A DNA stretch of 64,000 nt from Natronomonas gomsonensis (GTDB taxonomy: Archaea > Halobacteriota > Halobacteria > Halobacteriales > Haloarculaceae): contig NZ_CP101323.1 of the NCBI RefSeq assembly GCF_024300825.1, forward strand, positions 248,001 to 312,000. Reading direction: 5' to 3'. The position numbers were made by a program, and so were the translations under genes. Position 1 is the first letter of the stretch. Each line of letters begins with the position of its first letter. Positions 1 to 9,617 of this stretch are shown here, in pieces. The notes beneath the pieces were generated by a model that was not told where the DNA came from, did not search any database, and saw nothing but the letters and a program-made list of their open reading frames with translations.

Positions 1-123
1 TTCTATCCCAACGCACCGAACGACGTAGCTCCGAAGGCATACAACGACCCTGATCCGAGCGGTGATCTCCCGGCGAGTCCGCTTGCGCCGCCAACGGTTT
101 CTCGGGGTCTCTCTTGGCGATAG
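1..123 (+). CDS. Possible 3' end of a gene cut by the window edge
   Basis: Frame 1 is open from the first base to a TAG at 121-123, giving about 40 residues that are rich in Pro, Asp and Ala (ending LSWR). I do not recognise the family. Such a short open stretch may also be chance, and the following IS remnant may have cut the original gene. Confidence 0.3.
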   Translation, partial: FYPNAPNDVAPKAYNDPDPSGDLPASPLAPPTVSRGLSWR

Positions 124-219
124 CGAGTGCAAAAGCTACGCTTGTTTGACGAAAGGCATCTAGTTCTACGACTCTGATTGATACCCTCATTGATGGAAAG
201 CAATAGCCGAAGGACTCAT

Positions 220-1775
220 GCGTATATGGTCGGCATTGGTCTACGCAACGACCTTGATGGTGGAATCACTCTCAGTGAGGCAATACGGAGGGTTGATGTT
301 CCATTCGAAACTCTTCAGGATTACTATCCCGACCACCGTACTCGTTCGAGGGCATCCTCAAGCTCTTCTACTATCGGGAGATCACAGGCCACAGCTACCG
401 TAAGCTGGCAGAATACCCAGAGTTGGCGGATTCGTTCGGACTGACGCGGATCCCGGACGAGTCGGTCCTCTCCAAAGCGTGGCGCCAGCGCTTCGATGCC
501 AGAGTCCGTGAGTTCATCACGACGGGGGCGCACTACGTCATCAAGGAGATCCATGACCTCGACCTGGGTGTCCCGGAAGCCCGACCAAAAGCGGAGGTAG
601 TTGATCAGCGACGGGACTCCGATGATGTCACTGATAGCGAGGCGAGCAAGTCGTTCTCTGACGAGCAAATCTATCGGACGACGCGATTAGCCCGTGACCA
701 CGGCTTCGACGATTTTGACTCTGGGCGAGCAGAGAACGCTTCCTACGCAGACTCACAGTTCTTCGAGCTACAAACGTTCATGGGTATGGTTGGCTGTGGC
801 ACGCCCTAAGGCGCCAACCGCTTCCAGTACCGACACCGCCCGGACAGTGGACCACACGGTGATACGCATCTCAGAGCGGTCAAACAGTTCGAGCCGGAAG
901 CGCTGATACAGGGGTTCGATGCGGCGACCGACCGGCTGCTCTCGGTCATTGAGTCTGAAGCGTCGTTCCGCCGGCCTGTGACGGCCGCGATTGATATCAC
1001 GACTATCCCGTACTACGGCGACGTCGAGGGCATGTCGATAATCAGCGGCACGAAAAACACTGACGTCAGGGCGTTCAAATTCGCGACGTTGTCGATCATC
1101 GGGCAGAACATCCCATTGGTCCTGGGTGTGGAGCCGATTCGGGAGAGCTCGGAATGGGATAGGAATCCGCCGAATAAGATCCATCGTGTCGTCCGAAGCC
1201 TGGTGAAGCGAGCCCAGGAACACGTCCCCATCGAGACTGTACTTTGTGCCCGCGAGTTCGACTCTCAACAGGTCTATCAGACGCTCTCAAACCTCGGCGT
1301 GAACTACCTCATCCCGAAACGGATCAACAGCACCGAGCGGGACATCATCCAAACGATGGAAACAGATGGCGAAGCGGTCGCTGTTGAGACTGCTTCCGTC
1401 CACGTCGAAGCTGGAAACCACCAGATGCGGTTCCTGTACGTACCCTCGACGAAAGGCGATGGCACAGCTGCCTTCGCGACGAACCTCAGGGTGGGCCCAG
1501 ATGAAGCAGAGACGGTCTGTCGCCGATACAGTCGCCGCTGGCAGATCGAGAACGAGTACAAAAGCATCAAGCACGATTTCCTCGCGAAGACCTCCTCGAA
1601 GGATTACAGGGTTCGGCTGTTCTACTTCGTGTTCGCTGTACTGCTGTACAACATCTGGCGACTCACCGACTTCCTGCTGAAAGCTGACGTGGATGGGCGG
1701 ATGGACTATGCACCTGTGTTGACTGCTGGTGAATGCATTGAGATCGTCGTCTCGGTGCTGATTCCCCCTGACTAA
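220..1775 (+). pseudogene. IS4-like DDE transposase, decayed
   Basis: Three stretches together encode a transposase homologous to the intact copy at 12.0-13.7 kb. The reading moves from frame 1 (residues like FETLQDYYP) to frame 3 (YSFEGILKLFYYREITG) by a frameshift near 335. An in-frame TAA at 807-809 then interrupts it, after which the same frame stays open to 1775. The DDE residues survive: Asp in AAIDITTIPYYGD, an aligned acidic position in CAREFDSQ, and Glu in RRWQIENEYKSIK. The true left end is not clear. The element is inactive as read unless the stop is suppressed. Family name beyond IS4/DDE_Tnp_1 is not assigned. Confidence 0.85.
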
Positions 1776-2082
1776 TGGACTGAACCCCGCTGGGTCCACT
1801 CTCTTGGAGTGGCAACACTGGTCAGCACCGCCAGAAACTAGCTACTATCATACTCTTTCGATAGTTGCGGCCAAAAGAGTCCAATCTACTGGTGAAACAC
1901 CGAGTAGAAGCACAAGCTGGCGGAGATATTAGCGAAAACTAGGCCAGCCTCCGAAACTCTGGGGACTACCAAAGCAAGACAATAGTTGAGACTGGCTCTC
2001 TCAATGCATAAAGCCCAGGCTAGTTGTTCGATTTGCCGTCAAACCGTATGATACTCAGGCCCCCCGCGCACGAATTCAGCAG
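1776..2082. other. Noncoding: IS right-end tail, then spacer
   Basis: No gene is seen. Two short blocks match the tail behind the intact transposase: GAGTGGCAACACTG at 1807-1820 and CCAAAGCAAGA at 1969-1979. The second lies 194 bases after the transposase stop here and 189 bases after the stop in the intact copy. The IS therefore probably runs to about 1980. Confidence 0.5.
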
Positions 2083-2817
2083 TTACACTGAGGAGAAGTA
2101 CGACTGACCGAAGCGAAGCAGGTCTCGGTCAAATGCTTCTGGGTCGTCGACTCGAAAGTGGAAGAGCTGATTTCGCATATCCCCGATTTCAAGGACTAGC
2201 TCGCGAATTACGTCCTGTTGATCATCGAAGAGTGATTCAAATTCTGCCCAGTGGATCGAGATGAATTGGGCATAGTGTGCGTAACTGCAGTGCTCGATTG
2301 ACGTTGGCGTCGGCAGTGGGTGTTCCTCGTCGAAGGTTTCGGCCAACTGCTCCGACAGTGAATCTCCGAACACTCGCGTGAAAATCTCGCGCAACTGCAT
2401 TTCGATAGACTCGATCAACAGAAACGGCTCGAGCATCTGTTTCAGTCGCGTCAGGAGGTCGTAGTCGGTCAGAATCTGCCACTCGTCGTCTCGATCGACC
2501 ACAATGTACGTGTACTCTGCGAGTGAATCGAATACGGCGAGAAGGTTCTCGTCTTCACTGATGGTGTGTGCATCTTCGACGGCCGCTCCGACCGAGATCT
2601 TATCGAGCGTTTTGTGCCCGACATCCAGCCGCTGGAATGCAAGGAGGGTCCGGACCACGGACCTGTAGGTGACAATCCCGACGAGCTCGCTGTCACGTTC
2701 GACACCGATCTGGGTGTAGCTGTTCTCGAACATCCGACGGAGCGCCGATTCGAGCCCGAGGTCATATTCGACGGTCTGGAGGGTGTTTTCGATGGGCAGG
2801 TCAGCGATTGTGTACAT
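2083..2817 (-). CDS. CBS-domain protein with HEPN-like C-terminus
   Basis: The 244-residue protein starts with a pair of CBS domains (about residues 1-130; motifs such as ELVGIVTYRSVVRTLL and YIVVDRDDEWQILTDYDLL), which usually bind adenine nucleotides. The second half is alpha-helical and ends with GDMRNQLFHF. Here R215-N216-x3-H220 fits the RNxxxH motif of HEPN domains, many of which are metal-independent RNases. CBS-to-HEPN fusion suggests a nucleotide-gated effector, but this is inference. The gene stands alone, with an inactive IS on one side and the AI-2E permease on the other. A HEPN domain without nuclease activity, or plain dimerisation helices, cannot be excluded. Confidence 0.7.
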   Translation of the reverse strand: MYTIADLPIENTLQTVEYDLGLESALRRMFENSYTQIGVERDSELVGIVTYRSVVRTLLAFQRLDVGHKTLDKISVGAAVEDAHTISEDENLLAVFDSLAEYTYIVVDRDDEWQILTDYDLLTRLKQMLEPFLLIESIEMQLREIFTRVFGDSLSEQLAETFDEEHPLPTPTSIEHCSYAHYAQFISIHWAEFESLFDDQQDVIRELVLEIGDMRNQLFHFRVDDPEAFDRDLLRFGQSYFSSV

Positions 2818-2979
2818 GGATGCTCAGAAGGTTGGTTCGTAGCTAACTATGTGTTTCCGTCTGTATCCAAATGACCGCTTTGTCTAGGTAGTATTCGATG
2901 TCTCTAGGTGTTGGTCGGTAAGATGCGTCTCGGCTTCTGTTCACAGATATGGAGACAAACATTGCTATTAGCGGGCTAT

Positions 2980-4149
2980 TCAGTAGTCCGAGAGACTTGA
3001 TTGTTCATGTGGCTGTCTGCCGGTGAGCACGTACGATGCAATAGTTCTAAAGAACTCTGCGAGGAGGACAAGCAGTATTGGGCCAAGAAAAATCCCGTAG
3101 AACCCGAACGCGATCGGTCCGAGAATATAGGCAAACATCAGTAGGCCCACATGTGTCCGGTTGCCGCTCACATACGGGCGGATTAGAAAGTCAGGAATCG
3201 TATCGACGACTACGAACGCTAAAAGGAGAAACAGAATCACGAAGCCAAACGCGCTTGGCTGACCACTGGCGACGGCTGCAACCGCGAGAATCGCTCCGAC
3301 GGGGAGATACACGATTTTCATCCCGACAACTGGAATTAAACTTCCTGCTCCTGTGAGTGCACCGACTAGGGGCGCAAATGGAACTTTTACTGCTTCGGGT
3401 GCAACAAGATTATATCCAGAAAAGACAAGAATCCCGATAATTCCCGTCACAAATGCGTTCAGGATATTACCGAAGAGAATAGAAGACAGTTCATCGTCAA
3501 CAGCTACTGCGTATGATTTGACAACACCTGACTCATCAAAATTGTCGAGGAACCAGCCTACGAGCTGCGAACCATCGGTGAGTAAATAATACGTTCCGGC
3601 CAGAAGAATGAATCCATGGAGTGCTGCGTTTGCGATGAGGCCTACTGAATCAATCAGCGTAGTCACCATTCGTTCTGCCCATGTTTGAACTGCGGGATTG
3701 TTGAGAATCGCTGCAACCTCCTCAGGACTCATTGCTAGTATGTCACTGATCTCTAACCCTACAAGTGGTGCCGGAAGTCCACTCCCTTGTGCCGACTGCA
3801 GTGCAGAGAGATATGCTGCACCAGGACCGTTCCCGCCGACGAAGCGCTGGATCTCGGGTACCACTAGCACAAGGGTATAGGTGAGCAAGAAGAGAAACGG
3901 CAGTAGGAAAACAGCAATCGTAGTCACTGCAAGCACCTGACGGCGATAGGGAAGGTAACGGCCTTGGAGTCGCGATGGAAGCGAAAAGTTATCGAGCTTT
4001 CGATAAATTGGGCGGCTTGCATAGTAGAGAAAAACCGTGAACACGAGCGTCGCCTGAAACTGAATTAAGACAAAAACGACAGCAATTAGCAATCCTACCC
4101 CTCCTATTCCGAAGAGAATTCGTCGCCGTAGTCTTGCGTCGTAATTCAT
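2980..4149 (-). CDS. AI-2E family transporter (PF01594-like)
   Basis: The 389-residue membrane protein has about eight hydrophobic segments: two near the N-terminus, one around residue 75-95, and the rest from about 160 on. A hydrophilic extracytoplasmic loop separates them. The C-terminal block (FGFVILFLLLAFVVVDTIPDF followed by LIRPYVSG) is the signature part of the AI-2E exporter family. Members export small molecules or act as Na+/H+ antiporters, and the substrate here cannot be told from sequence. The gene appears monocistronic. Length is typical for the family. Confidence 0.85.
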   Translation of the reverse strand: MNYDARLRRRILFGIGGVGLLIAVVFVLIQFQATLVFTVFLYYASRPIYRKLDNFSLPSRLQGRYLPYRRQVLAVTTIAVFLLPFLFLLTYTLVLVVPEIQRFVGGNGPGAAYLSALQSAQGSGLPAPLVGLEISDILAMSPEEVAAILNNPAVQTWAERMVTTLIDSVGLIANAALHGFILLAGTYYLLTDGSQLVGWFLDNFDESGVVKSYAVAVDDELSSILFGNILNAFVTGIIGILVFSGYNLVAPEAVKVPFAPLVGALTGAGSLIPVVGMKIVYLPVGAILAVAAVASGQPSAFGFVILFLLLAFVVVDTIPDFLIRPYVSGNRTHVGLLMFAYILGPIAFGFYGIFLGPILLVLLAEFFRTIASYVLTGRQPHEQSSLSDY

Positions 4150-4420
4150 TCAGCTAATGATTACAACGGTATGGAAAAGGTATGTTGATATTGGAGTGCT
4201 GACTTTCGCTCGTTAACCTACAATCGTGGTTGGCTCATTTATCGCCCAGAAGACAATACGAAAAACATCATGACGCAATCGCCATGAGAAACCAAGACGA
4301 CATCTGAATTGTCGGCTAGATCTGCTTGAACCCAGCGAGACACCGTCACGGAGGTTGTCTAATGTTTACAAAAAGAGCGATCACCACCGACAATCAAAGA
4401 GGAAAATGTAACCACGGGGG

Positions 4421-4696
4421 CTATCTGAAAAGACGACCAGCACGCCACTCCCACAGTGACTCAACTGATATCCAAACCAATATCCAGAGGGCGGTCAGGC
4501 CCACCACAAGAACTGTAGTTGAGAGCACCCCGAACGGTTCTACCGTTCTGAATAGGAGGGGTGTGAAAATGAGGATCAGGACTACAACAGATCCCAATCC
4601 GGCGAGTGCACATACAAAGTGCTCAATCCGTGAAGGGGTGGATAGCTGATTGCTAGCTGGTCTTGCCTCCTGACTGACCGAGGACGGTTTGCTCAT
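4421..4696 (-). CDS. Small two-helix membrane protein
   Basis: About 91 residues with a short Ser-rich cytoplasmic N-terminus and two strong transmembrane segments (about residues 30-50 and 60-80), ending in a short basic tail (WEWRAGRLFR). I chose the ATG at 4694-4696 (MSKPSSVSQ). No family is recognised. The opposite-strand ORF across the same bases has no family features. Many haloarchaea carry such small membrane proteins of unknown role. Confidence 0.5.
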   Translation of the reverse strand: MSKPSSVSQEARPASNQLSTPSRIEHFVCALAGLGSVVVLILIFTPLLFRTVEPFGVLSTTVLVVGLTALWILVWISVESLWEWRAGRLFR

Positions 4697-4763
4697 ACAT
4701 ACCACCTTCTGAATAAAGCTTCGTGATTGGCATATAAAAAATCTTGGTAGCTATTCACACAGC

Positions 4764-4804
4764 CTGAGGATTCCTCCGCTTTCAGGCGGGGAGAGGATGT
4801 TACA
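4764..4804 (-). mobile_element. Relic of an IS200/IS605-type right end (TnpB omega-RNA 3' hairpin)
   Basis: Read on the minus strand, this stretch is ACATCCTC-TCCCCGCCTGAAAGCGGAGGA-ATCCTC. The hairpin (CCCCGCC TGAAA GCGGAGG) between an ACATCCTC and a GGATTCC-like flank is how haloarchaeal IS1341-type tnpB elements end, as I remember them. No tnpB is beside it, so only the terminal structure would remain. A second copy of similar build lies at 53442-53480 on the plus strand. Confidence 0.4.
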
Positions 4805-4827
4805 CCCCGTATATTATCATAGGAGAC

Positions 4828-5982
4828 GTGCCAACGCTTGTGTCTATGCTCTCGTCCTTCCTTGTCCCTCTCCAATCTAGCACGGAATTCACCGAAACGG
4901 TGGCAGTAGTCGCTGCAGCAGTCATCGTCGGTGCTGTGATCTGGTTCCTGGGAAAACGCCTGAGAACCCGACTTCGAACGGAGAACGCCGAAGTCGTCCG
5001 GGCGGGACTCCTCCTGGTTGTGGCAAGCGTCGCCGCCGTCGTCTTGGTGCTCCGATGGAATGCGGCTCGGACCGCACTCTCGGTCGTTGGTGTGCTTGAA
5101 TTCGGTATTGAGGCTGGTGTCCGCCTCCTACTTACGATACTCCTGTTCGTCGCCGCGTACACCGTCACCCGTATCCTGAAGCGGTTCCTCCTCGGCAGTG
5201 GCAGCTCGAACCACCGCGTCACGTCCGACCACCAGCGTCGGGTCAGCTACTACGTCACTCAAGTCGTGATCTACGTTTTCGCCGTATTCGGAACGTTCTC
5301 ACTGTGGGGTGTCCAGCTAAGCGATCTTCTGCTAGGAGCCGGCGTCCTGGGTATCGTGCTGGGGTTTGCGGCCCAGGAGACGCTCGGATCGATTCTCGCA
5401 GGGTTTATTCTCATGCTCTCGCGCCCGTTCGCCATCGGGGACTGGGTCCGAATCGGCGATCACGAGGGATTCATCACCGAAATCACCATCAACAACGTCC
5501 GACTCCGTAATCTCGACGGCGAACACGTTGTGCTCCCGAACGAAGCCGTGAACAATCGAACGATCATCAATCGCAGTATCGAAGGAAAACTTCGGCTCCG
5601 GGTCGAAGTCGGGATCGATTACGACGTTGATCCCGACCATGCCGAAGCTGTCGCTCTGGAGGCAATCACGGAACTCGATGAGATCATGAGTCAGCCCGCC
5701 CCGCAGGTACTCCCGGTTCGATTCGACAATTCGGCCGTGATACTCGAACTGCGATTCTGGGTCGACAAACCGACTCCACAACGGAAATGGCGAGCCACGC
5801 AAGTAGTCATCCACAATGTCAAGGCCGCGTTCCGACGGGAGGGAATCAAGATCCCGTTCCCGCAACGTGAACTCACGGGGCGAACAGAAACCGGTGGCTT
5901 TCGAGTCGTTGACGACGAGCTGAGCGGCCAACCTGAGGCGGATTCATACCCGCCGACATCATCGCCAGATCGATCCGAGTGA
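4828..5982 (+). CDS. mscS: Small-conductance mechanosensitive channel, MscS family
   Basis: The protein (384 residues from the GTG at 4828, or 378 from ATG at 4846) has four to five N-terminal helices, then the pore helix and the MscS beta domain. The pore block reads LLGAGVLGIVLGFAAQETLGSILAG. The beta domain has PFAIGDWVRIGDHEGFITEITINNVRLRN and VVLPNEAVNN, both diagnostic. The tail (RREGIKIPFPQRE) is the usual C-terminal beta strand, followed by a disordered acidic extension. It should release solutes during hypo-osmotic shock, an obvious need for a halophile. GGAG lies four bases before the GTG, an unusual possible ribosome site for this class. Confidence 0.93.
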   Translation: MPTLVSMLSSFLVPLQSSTEFTETVAVVAAAVIVGAVIWFLGKRLRTRLRTENAEVVRAGLLLVVASVAAVVLVLRWNAARTALSVVGVLEFGIEAGVRLLLTILLFVAAYTVTRILKRFLLGSGSSNHRVTSDHQRRVSYYVTQVVIYVFAVFGTFSLWGVQLSDLLLGAGVLGIVLGFAAQETLGSILAGFILMLSRPFAIGDWVRIGDHEGFITEITINNVRLRNLDGEHVVLPNEAVNNRTIINRSIEGKLRLRVEVGIDYDVDPDHAEAVALEAITELDEIMSQPAPQVLPVRFDNSAVILELRFWVDKPTPQRKWRATQVVIHNVKAAFRREGIKIPFPQRELTGRTETGGFRVVDDELSGQPEADSYPPTSSPDRSE

Positions 5983-6006
5983 GCGGGAGCAGCGTCCCTC
6001 CCTCGA

Positions 6007-6448
6007 TTACCGATTCCCTTCGAGTCGAGTTCGTGCCTCGGCAATCGTGTCCGCACGACCGAGGAGTGTCACCATATCTCCACGCTCGAGAACGGTATCC
6101 GGCGTCGGAACGAACCGCTCGCCGTCCTGCTCGACGAGTCCAATGATACAGCCCTCGGGCAAATCGAGCGCCGCGATAGTGGTTTCAACGACCACCGGAG
6201 CGTCCACGGTCACGTCGCTCACGTCCCCTCCGTCACCGAACTCGGACAGCCATGAGAACAGCCCGGGGCGTAACAGTATGTTGTCCATCGTGGATGCTGT
6301 CGCCAAAATCGGTAAAACCGTCCGAACCCCGAAGTCCTCGAAGGCGTCTCGGTTCTCCGGATCGTTCACCTGCACGACAAACTCGTCAACACCGAATCGT
6401 GTCCGGGCCGTCTGACACGCTAGAATGTTTTGATCGTCCCAGCTCGCC
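6007..6448 (-). pseudogene. TrkA-type K+ uptake regulator, 5'-truncated
   Basis: The frame opens right after a stop at about 6449 with SWDDQNILACQTARTRFGV, which is mid-way through a TrkA-N (RCK) nucleotide-binding domain, and continues through VVQVNDPENRDAFEDFGV. A complete TrkA-C domain follows (LPEGCIIGLVEQDGE, then LERGDMVTLLGRAD). The Rossmann GxGxxG half is missing, and the next upstream gene (prenyl synthase) ends only 70 bases away. The gene was therefore cut by a deletion or rearrangement. An internal GTG near 6375 could still express an isolated TrkA-C domain, but nothing suggests that this is functional. Confidence 0.8.
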
Positions 6449-6517
6449 TATGATGAACACTCGATAACAGCCTGGGGAAACCGGTAGCCGACAGCTGGCA
6501 GGGTATTGCAACCGCAT

Positions 6518-7501
6518 CTATTGGATTCTATTGACAACCAACTCAGCGAGCCCTCGGAGGTGATTCGTGGCCGTCGTTTTCGGGAACGGAGCGAGAAACT
6601 CTTTGGCTGTTCGTGCGTATTCGGTGGCTCGCTTCTGGCCGTACGCGATGCTCCCGCTGGATTCGAGCTCCGAGATGAGTTGTTCGTCGGACGTATCAGA
6701 AGCATTCGCTAGAACGGACACGTCGACGCCGTGCCGTCGCGCGTGAATCGTGATGAGTGTTGCTTTCCCTTGGCGCACGTCACTGCCACGTGTCTTTCCG
6801 AGTGTCTCGGTCTCGCCAGTGAGGTCGAGTACGTCGTCATAGAGCTGGTACGCGACGCCCAGATTTCGACCATATGCGGCCGCACGGTCGGCAGTGCGAT
6901 CATCGTGCCCAGCGAGCACCGCGCCCATACGAGCCGAAGCTGCAAAGAGTGCCCCCGTCTTCAGTCGGGCCATCTCGAGGTACTCGGTCTCGGTCACCGA
7001 GTCACAGTGCTCGAACGAGAGGTCAAGTGCCTGTCCCTCACACAGCTGTCTACACGCCCGTAGAAGCGTCCGGTGACAGACCAGGATTTCATCGGCGGAG
7101 ACGTCTGTCTTGAGAAGTGTCTCGAACGCTCTCGGGAAGAGGACATCTCCCGCGAGGATGGCGGTTGACGTGTCCCACTTCGCATGAATGGCCGGTTCGC
7201 CCCGGCGTAACACGTCCTCGTCGATGACATCGTCGTGGATGAGCGACAGTGTATGAACCAATTCGACGGCAAGCGCCGCTGGTAGTATTCCGTCTCGTGC
7301 TTCCTCGTCAGCACCCAAAGCCTCTGCAACGAGGAGGAGCATCGTCGGCCGAAGTCGCTTCCCGCCCGCACGGATCGGATGCTGTGCGGCTTCGTACAGG
7401 TACGCTGGTGACCCAATCGAGCAAGTATCCAATGCGCCGGAAATCCGCTCGGCGTATCCGCCAAGCACATCCTCGAGGTCTGTATCGTCTCCCGTGTTCA
7501 T
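6518..7501 (-). CDS. idsA: Geranylgeranyl/farnesyl-type polyprenyl diphosphate synthase
   Basis: Isoprenyl diphosphate synthase that condenses IPP with allylic diphosphates, the source of archaeal lipid side chains, quinones and carotenoids. The first Asp-rich motif is DDVID at residues 90-94, preceded by the substrate-binding GGKRLRP at about 47-53. The second is YDDVLD near residue 215, followed by the Lys of GKTRGSDVRQGKATL. I chose ATG at 7499-7501 (MNTGDD) because the 16 residues upstream overlap the MATE gene side and look unstructured. The gene follows the MATE gene on the same strand by about 50 bases. It may be a paralogue rather than the housekeeping enzyme; chain length cannot be fixed by eye. 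Confidence 0.88.
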   Translation of the reverse strand: MNTGDDTDLEDVLGGYAERISGALDTCSIGSPAYLYEAAQHPIRAGGKRLRPTMLLLVAEALGADEEARDGILPAALAVELVHTLSLIHDDVIDEDVLRRGEPAIHAKWDTSTAILAGDVLFPRAFETLLKTDVSADEILVCHRTLLRACRQLCEGQALDLSFEHCDSVTETEYLEMARLKTGALFAASARMGAVLAGHDDRTADRAAAYGRNLGVAYQLYDDVLDLTGETETLGKTRGSDVRQGKATLITIHARRHGVDVSVLANASDTSDEQLISELESSGSIAYGQKRATEYARTAKEFLAPFPKTTATNHLRGLAELVVNRIQ

Positions 7502-7549
7502 GAAATTATTTGCTTGATAGGGTGTGTGGTCATGATTCGGTGGACCCAC

Positions 7550-9010
7550 TCAGTCATCACCTGTCGGCACGGACTCACGCGCCTCGCCGATAACGCTTTC
7601 AGCCCATGTTCCACGAAGGAACCACAGTACGGTTGCGAGCATCGCCAGCACGTTCGAGAGCGCGATGGCGTACCAGACGCCGGTCGCGCCCATGCCGAGC
7701 CATTCCATGAAGACGTACGCTGGCGGGAGCCGGAACACCCACAACGACAGGATCGCGAACACCATCGCCGTCCGGGTTGATCCACTGCCGCGGAACGCCC
7801 CTTGAACGACCTGGAAGACGCCGATGAACAGGAACGTCGGCCCGATGATCCGGAGGTAGTCGCCCCCGATGGCGATGACGTCGGGCGCTCCCGGAATGAA
7901 GACGGCCGTGATGGGTTCGGCGAACAGATACGCGACCGCTCCGGCCAGCGCGAGGACGACGGCGACGATACCGCTGCTGTACCCGACTGCACGCTTCGCC
8001 CGCTCGGCCTGGTCTGTCCCGAGGTTTTGCCCGACGACTGTCTCCGTGCCCCGGGCCAGTCCCAGCGCCGGGAGGAACACCAGCGAGTTGAGACGGTTGC
8101 CGATACCGAGTGCGGCGACGGCGTCGTCGCCAGCGAAGGCGACGAGTGCGGTGAGGACCGTAATCCCTAGCGCCCGCGTCGACTGCTCGACGCTTGAGGG
8201 CGCACCCAGCGAGACGATCCGCTTCACCATCGTCGGGTCGAGCTTGAAATCCGACAGCGAGAGGTGGATACCCACTTTTCCAGAAACGAGCCAATACATC
8301 CCGAGAATCGCACCGACCCCTCGTGAAAACACGGTCGCGATGGCCGCACCCTGCACGCCGAACCCCTCGAACCCCGTCGTCGCGTACAGCCACGACTGGA
8401 GTCCGTCGAGCCCGAGTCCACTCAGGAGAACGTTCTGGTCGAACCCGAGGATTAGGAACGGGTCGAGGATGACGTTGAGCGCGACGCCGAGGGCCATCAG
8501 GTACAGCGGGGTTCGGGTGTCGCCCCACCCTCGAAGCAGTGCCTGAAAGATGAAGAATCCGAACATGAAGACGACGCCGAGGAAGATTGTGCGGGTGTAC
8601 TCGACGGAGAGCGCGTACTCAACCGTCCCGGGCGTCGCCCCGACGAGGGAAACGAGTGATGGGGTAAGCACGTACCCGAGGACGGAGAAGACGGCCGCGA
8701 CGACGGCGACGAACGCGATGGTCTGGCCAGCAGCATAGTCGACACGGTCGTCGTTCCCTGCGCCCTTGTTCTGGGCGACGAGGACCGTTCCGGCGACAGT
8801 GAACCCACCGGCTACGGAGATCATCAAAAAGACGAGCGGCCACGAGTACGAGAGTGCCGAGACGGCCTCCTGCCCCAGTCGGCCGACCCAGAACGTGTCG
8901 GCGAGGTTGTAGCCGACCTGAAGCATCTGGGAGAGGACGATCGGAAGCGAGAGTATCACCAGCGGCTTCAGCAGCTCACCGTCGGTGACGTTGACATCGC
9001 GCGTGCTCAC
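7550..9010 (-). CDS. MATE family multidrug efflux antiporter
   Basis: The 486-residue protein has twelve hydrophobic segments in two related halves. It opens with LVILSLPIVLSQMLQVGYNLADTFWVG, the classic MatE start, and the mid part contains VFSRGVGAILGMYWLVSG. It exports cationic compounds or drugs in exchange for Na+ or H+. Its start overlaps the stop of the TetR-type gene upstream (ATGA at 9007-9010), so regulator and pump are co-transcribed. This arrangement suggests drug-responsive expression of the pump. Confidence 0.93.
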   Translation of the reverse strand: MSTRDVNVTDGELLKPLVILSLPIVLSQMLQVGYNLADTFWVGRLGQEAVSALSYSWPLVFLMISVAGGFTVAGTVLVAQNKGAGNDDRVDYAAGQTIAFVAVVAAVFSVLGYVLTPSLVSLVGATPGTVEYALSVEYTRTIFLGVVFMFGFFIFQALLRGWGDTRTPLYLMALGVALNVILDPFLILGFDQNVLLSGLGLDGLQSWLYATTGFEGFGVQGAAIATVFSRGVGAILGMYWLVSGKVGIHLSLSDFKLDPTMVKRIVSLGAPSSVEQSTRALGITVLTALVAFAGDDAVAALGIGNRLNSLVFLPALGLARGTETVVGQNLGTDQAERAKRAVGYSSGIVAVVLALAGAVAYLFAEPITAVFIPGAPDVIAIGGDYLRIIGPTFLFIGVFQVVQGAFRGSGSTRTAMVFAILSLWVFRLPPAYVFMEWLGMGATGVWYAIALSNVLAMLATVLWFLRGTWAESVIGEARESVPTGDD

Positions 9011-9615
9011 GCAGTACGCCTCAGTTCCGAGTCAATATACGAGGCCAGCGAGACGCGTGCTGCCGCGGCGGCGCTTTTGCGGTCTGTCGTCGCGCGACCG
9101 TACATCGCGCCGTTGACCGTCGCTAGGATATGCTCCGCAACCCGCGACGGGTCGACATCACGGAACGTGTCTTCCTCAATACCGTGGTCAACAATGCCCC
9201 GAATGGTGGCTGCCAGCCGTTCGTCGATCTGTGTGAACTGCTCGCGAAATACCCCGTTCGTCACGGCCTGTGACCGGAGGCCAACTAGTACCGCTTGGAG
9301 CTGCCGTTGTTCCTCGTCGGGCTGAAGCGGGAGGAGCTTCTCAATGACGTGCTCGAGATCCGCTGCCGGCTCATTACCTGTCTCTGTATCGATCGTCTCT
9401 TCGAATCTATCGACGGCGAACTCAAGAAACGCGACCAGAAGGTCGTCTTTCGTGTCGTAGTGGTAGTAGATAGCAGCCTTCGATTTGTCGAGTTCGTCGG
9501 CGATTCGGGAGATCGACAGGTCGGCGTAACCGTGGTTAAGTAGTGCTCGATAGGTGGCTTCCATAATCTCTTCTTCGGCGGTGCTCCAGTGCTTTTCGGG
9601 TGAATCAGAAGCCAT
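9007..9615 (-). CDS. TetR family transcriptional regulator
   Basis: From the ATG at 9613-9615 (MASDSPEKHW) the protein has 202 residues. The N-terminal helix-turn-helix is clear: ALLNHGYADLSISRIADELDKSKAAIYYHYDTKDDLL. The C-terminal ligand domain is helical and diverged, as usual in the family. The upstream extension of the frame (Arg-rich) overlaps the neighbouring gene and is unlikely to be translated. It overlaps the MATE gene by four bases, so it probably represses its own operon until a ligand binds. Confidence 0.9.
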   Translation of the reverse strand: MASDSPEKHWSTAEEEIMEATYRALLNHGYADLSISRIADELDKSKAAIYYHYDTKDDLLVAFLEFAVDRFEETIDTETGNEPAADLEHVIEKLLPLQPDEEQRQLQAVLVGLRSQAVTNGVFREQFTQIDERLAATIRGIVDHGIEEDTFRDVDPSRVAEHILATVNGAMYGRATTDRKSAAAAARVSLASYIDSELRRTA

Positions 9616-9617
9616 TG

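Noticed and set aside
4326-4649. 107-residue plus-strand ORF
   Set aside because: It overlaps the small membrane protein on the other strand and is Thr/Arg/His-rich without structure.
7599-8528. 309-residue ORF inside the MATE gene
   Set aside because: Arg/Pro-rich shadow frame of a clear membrane transporter on the same strand.
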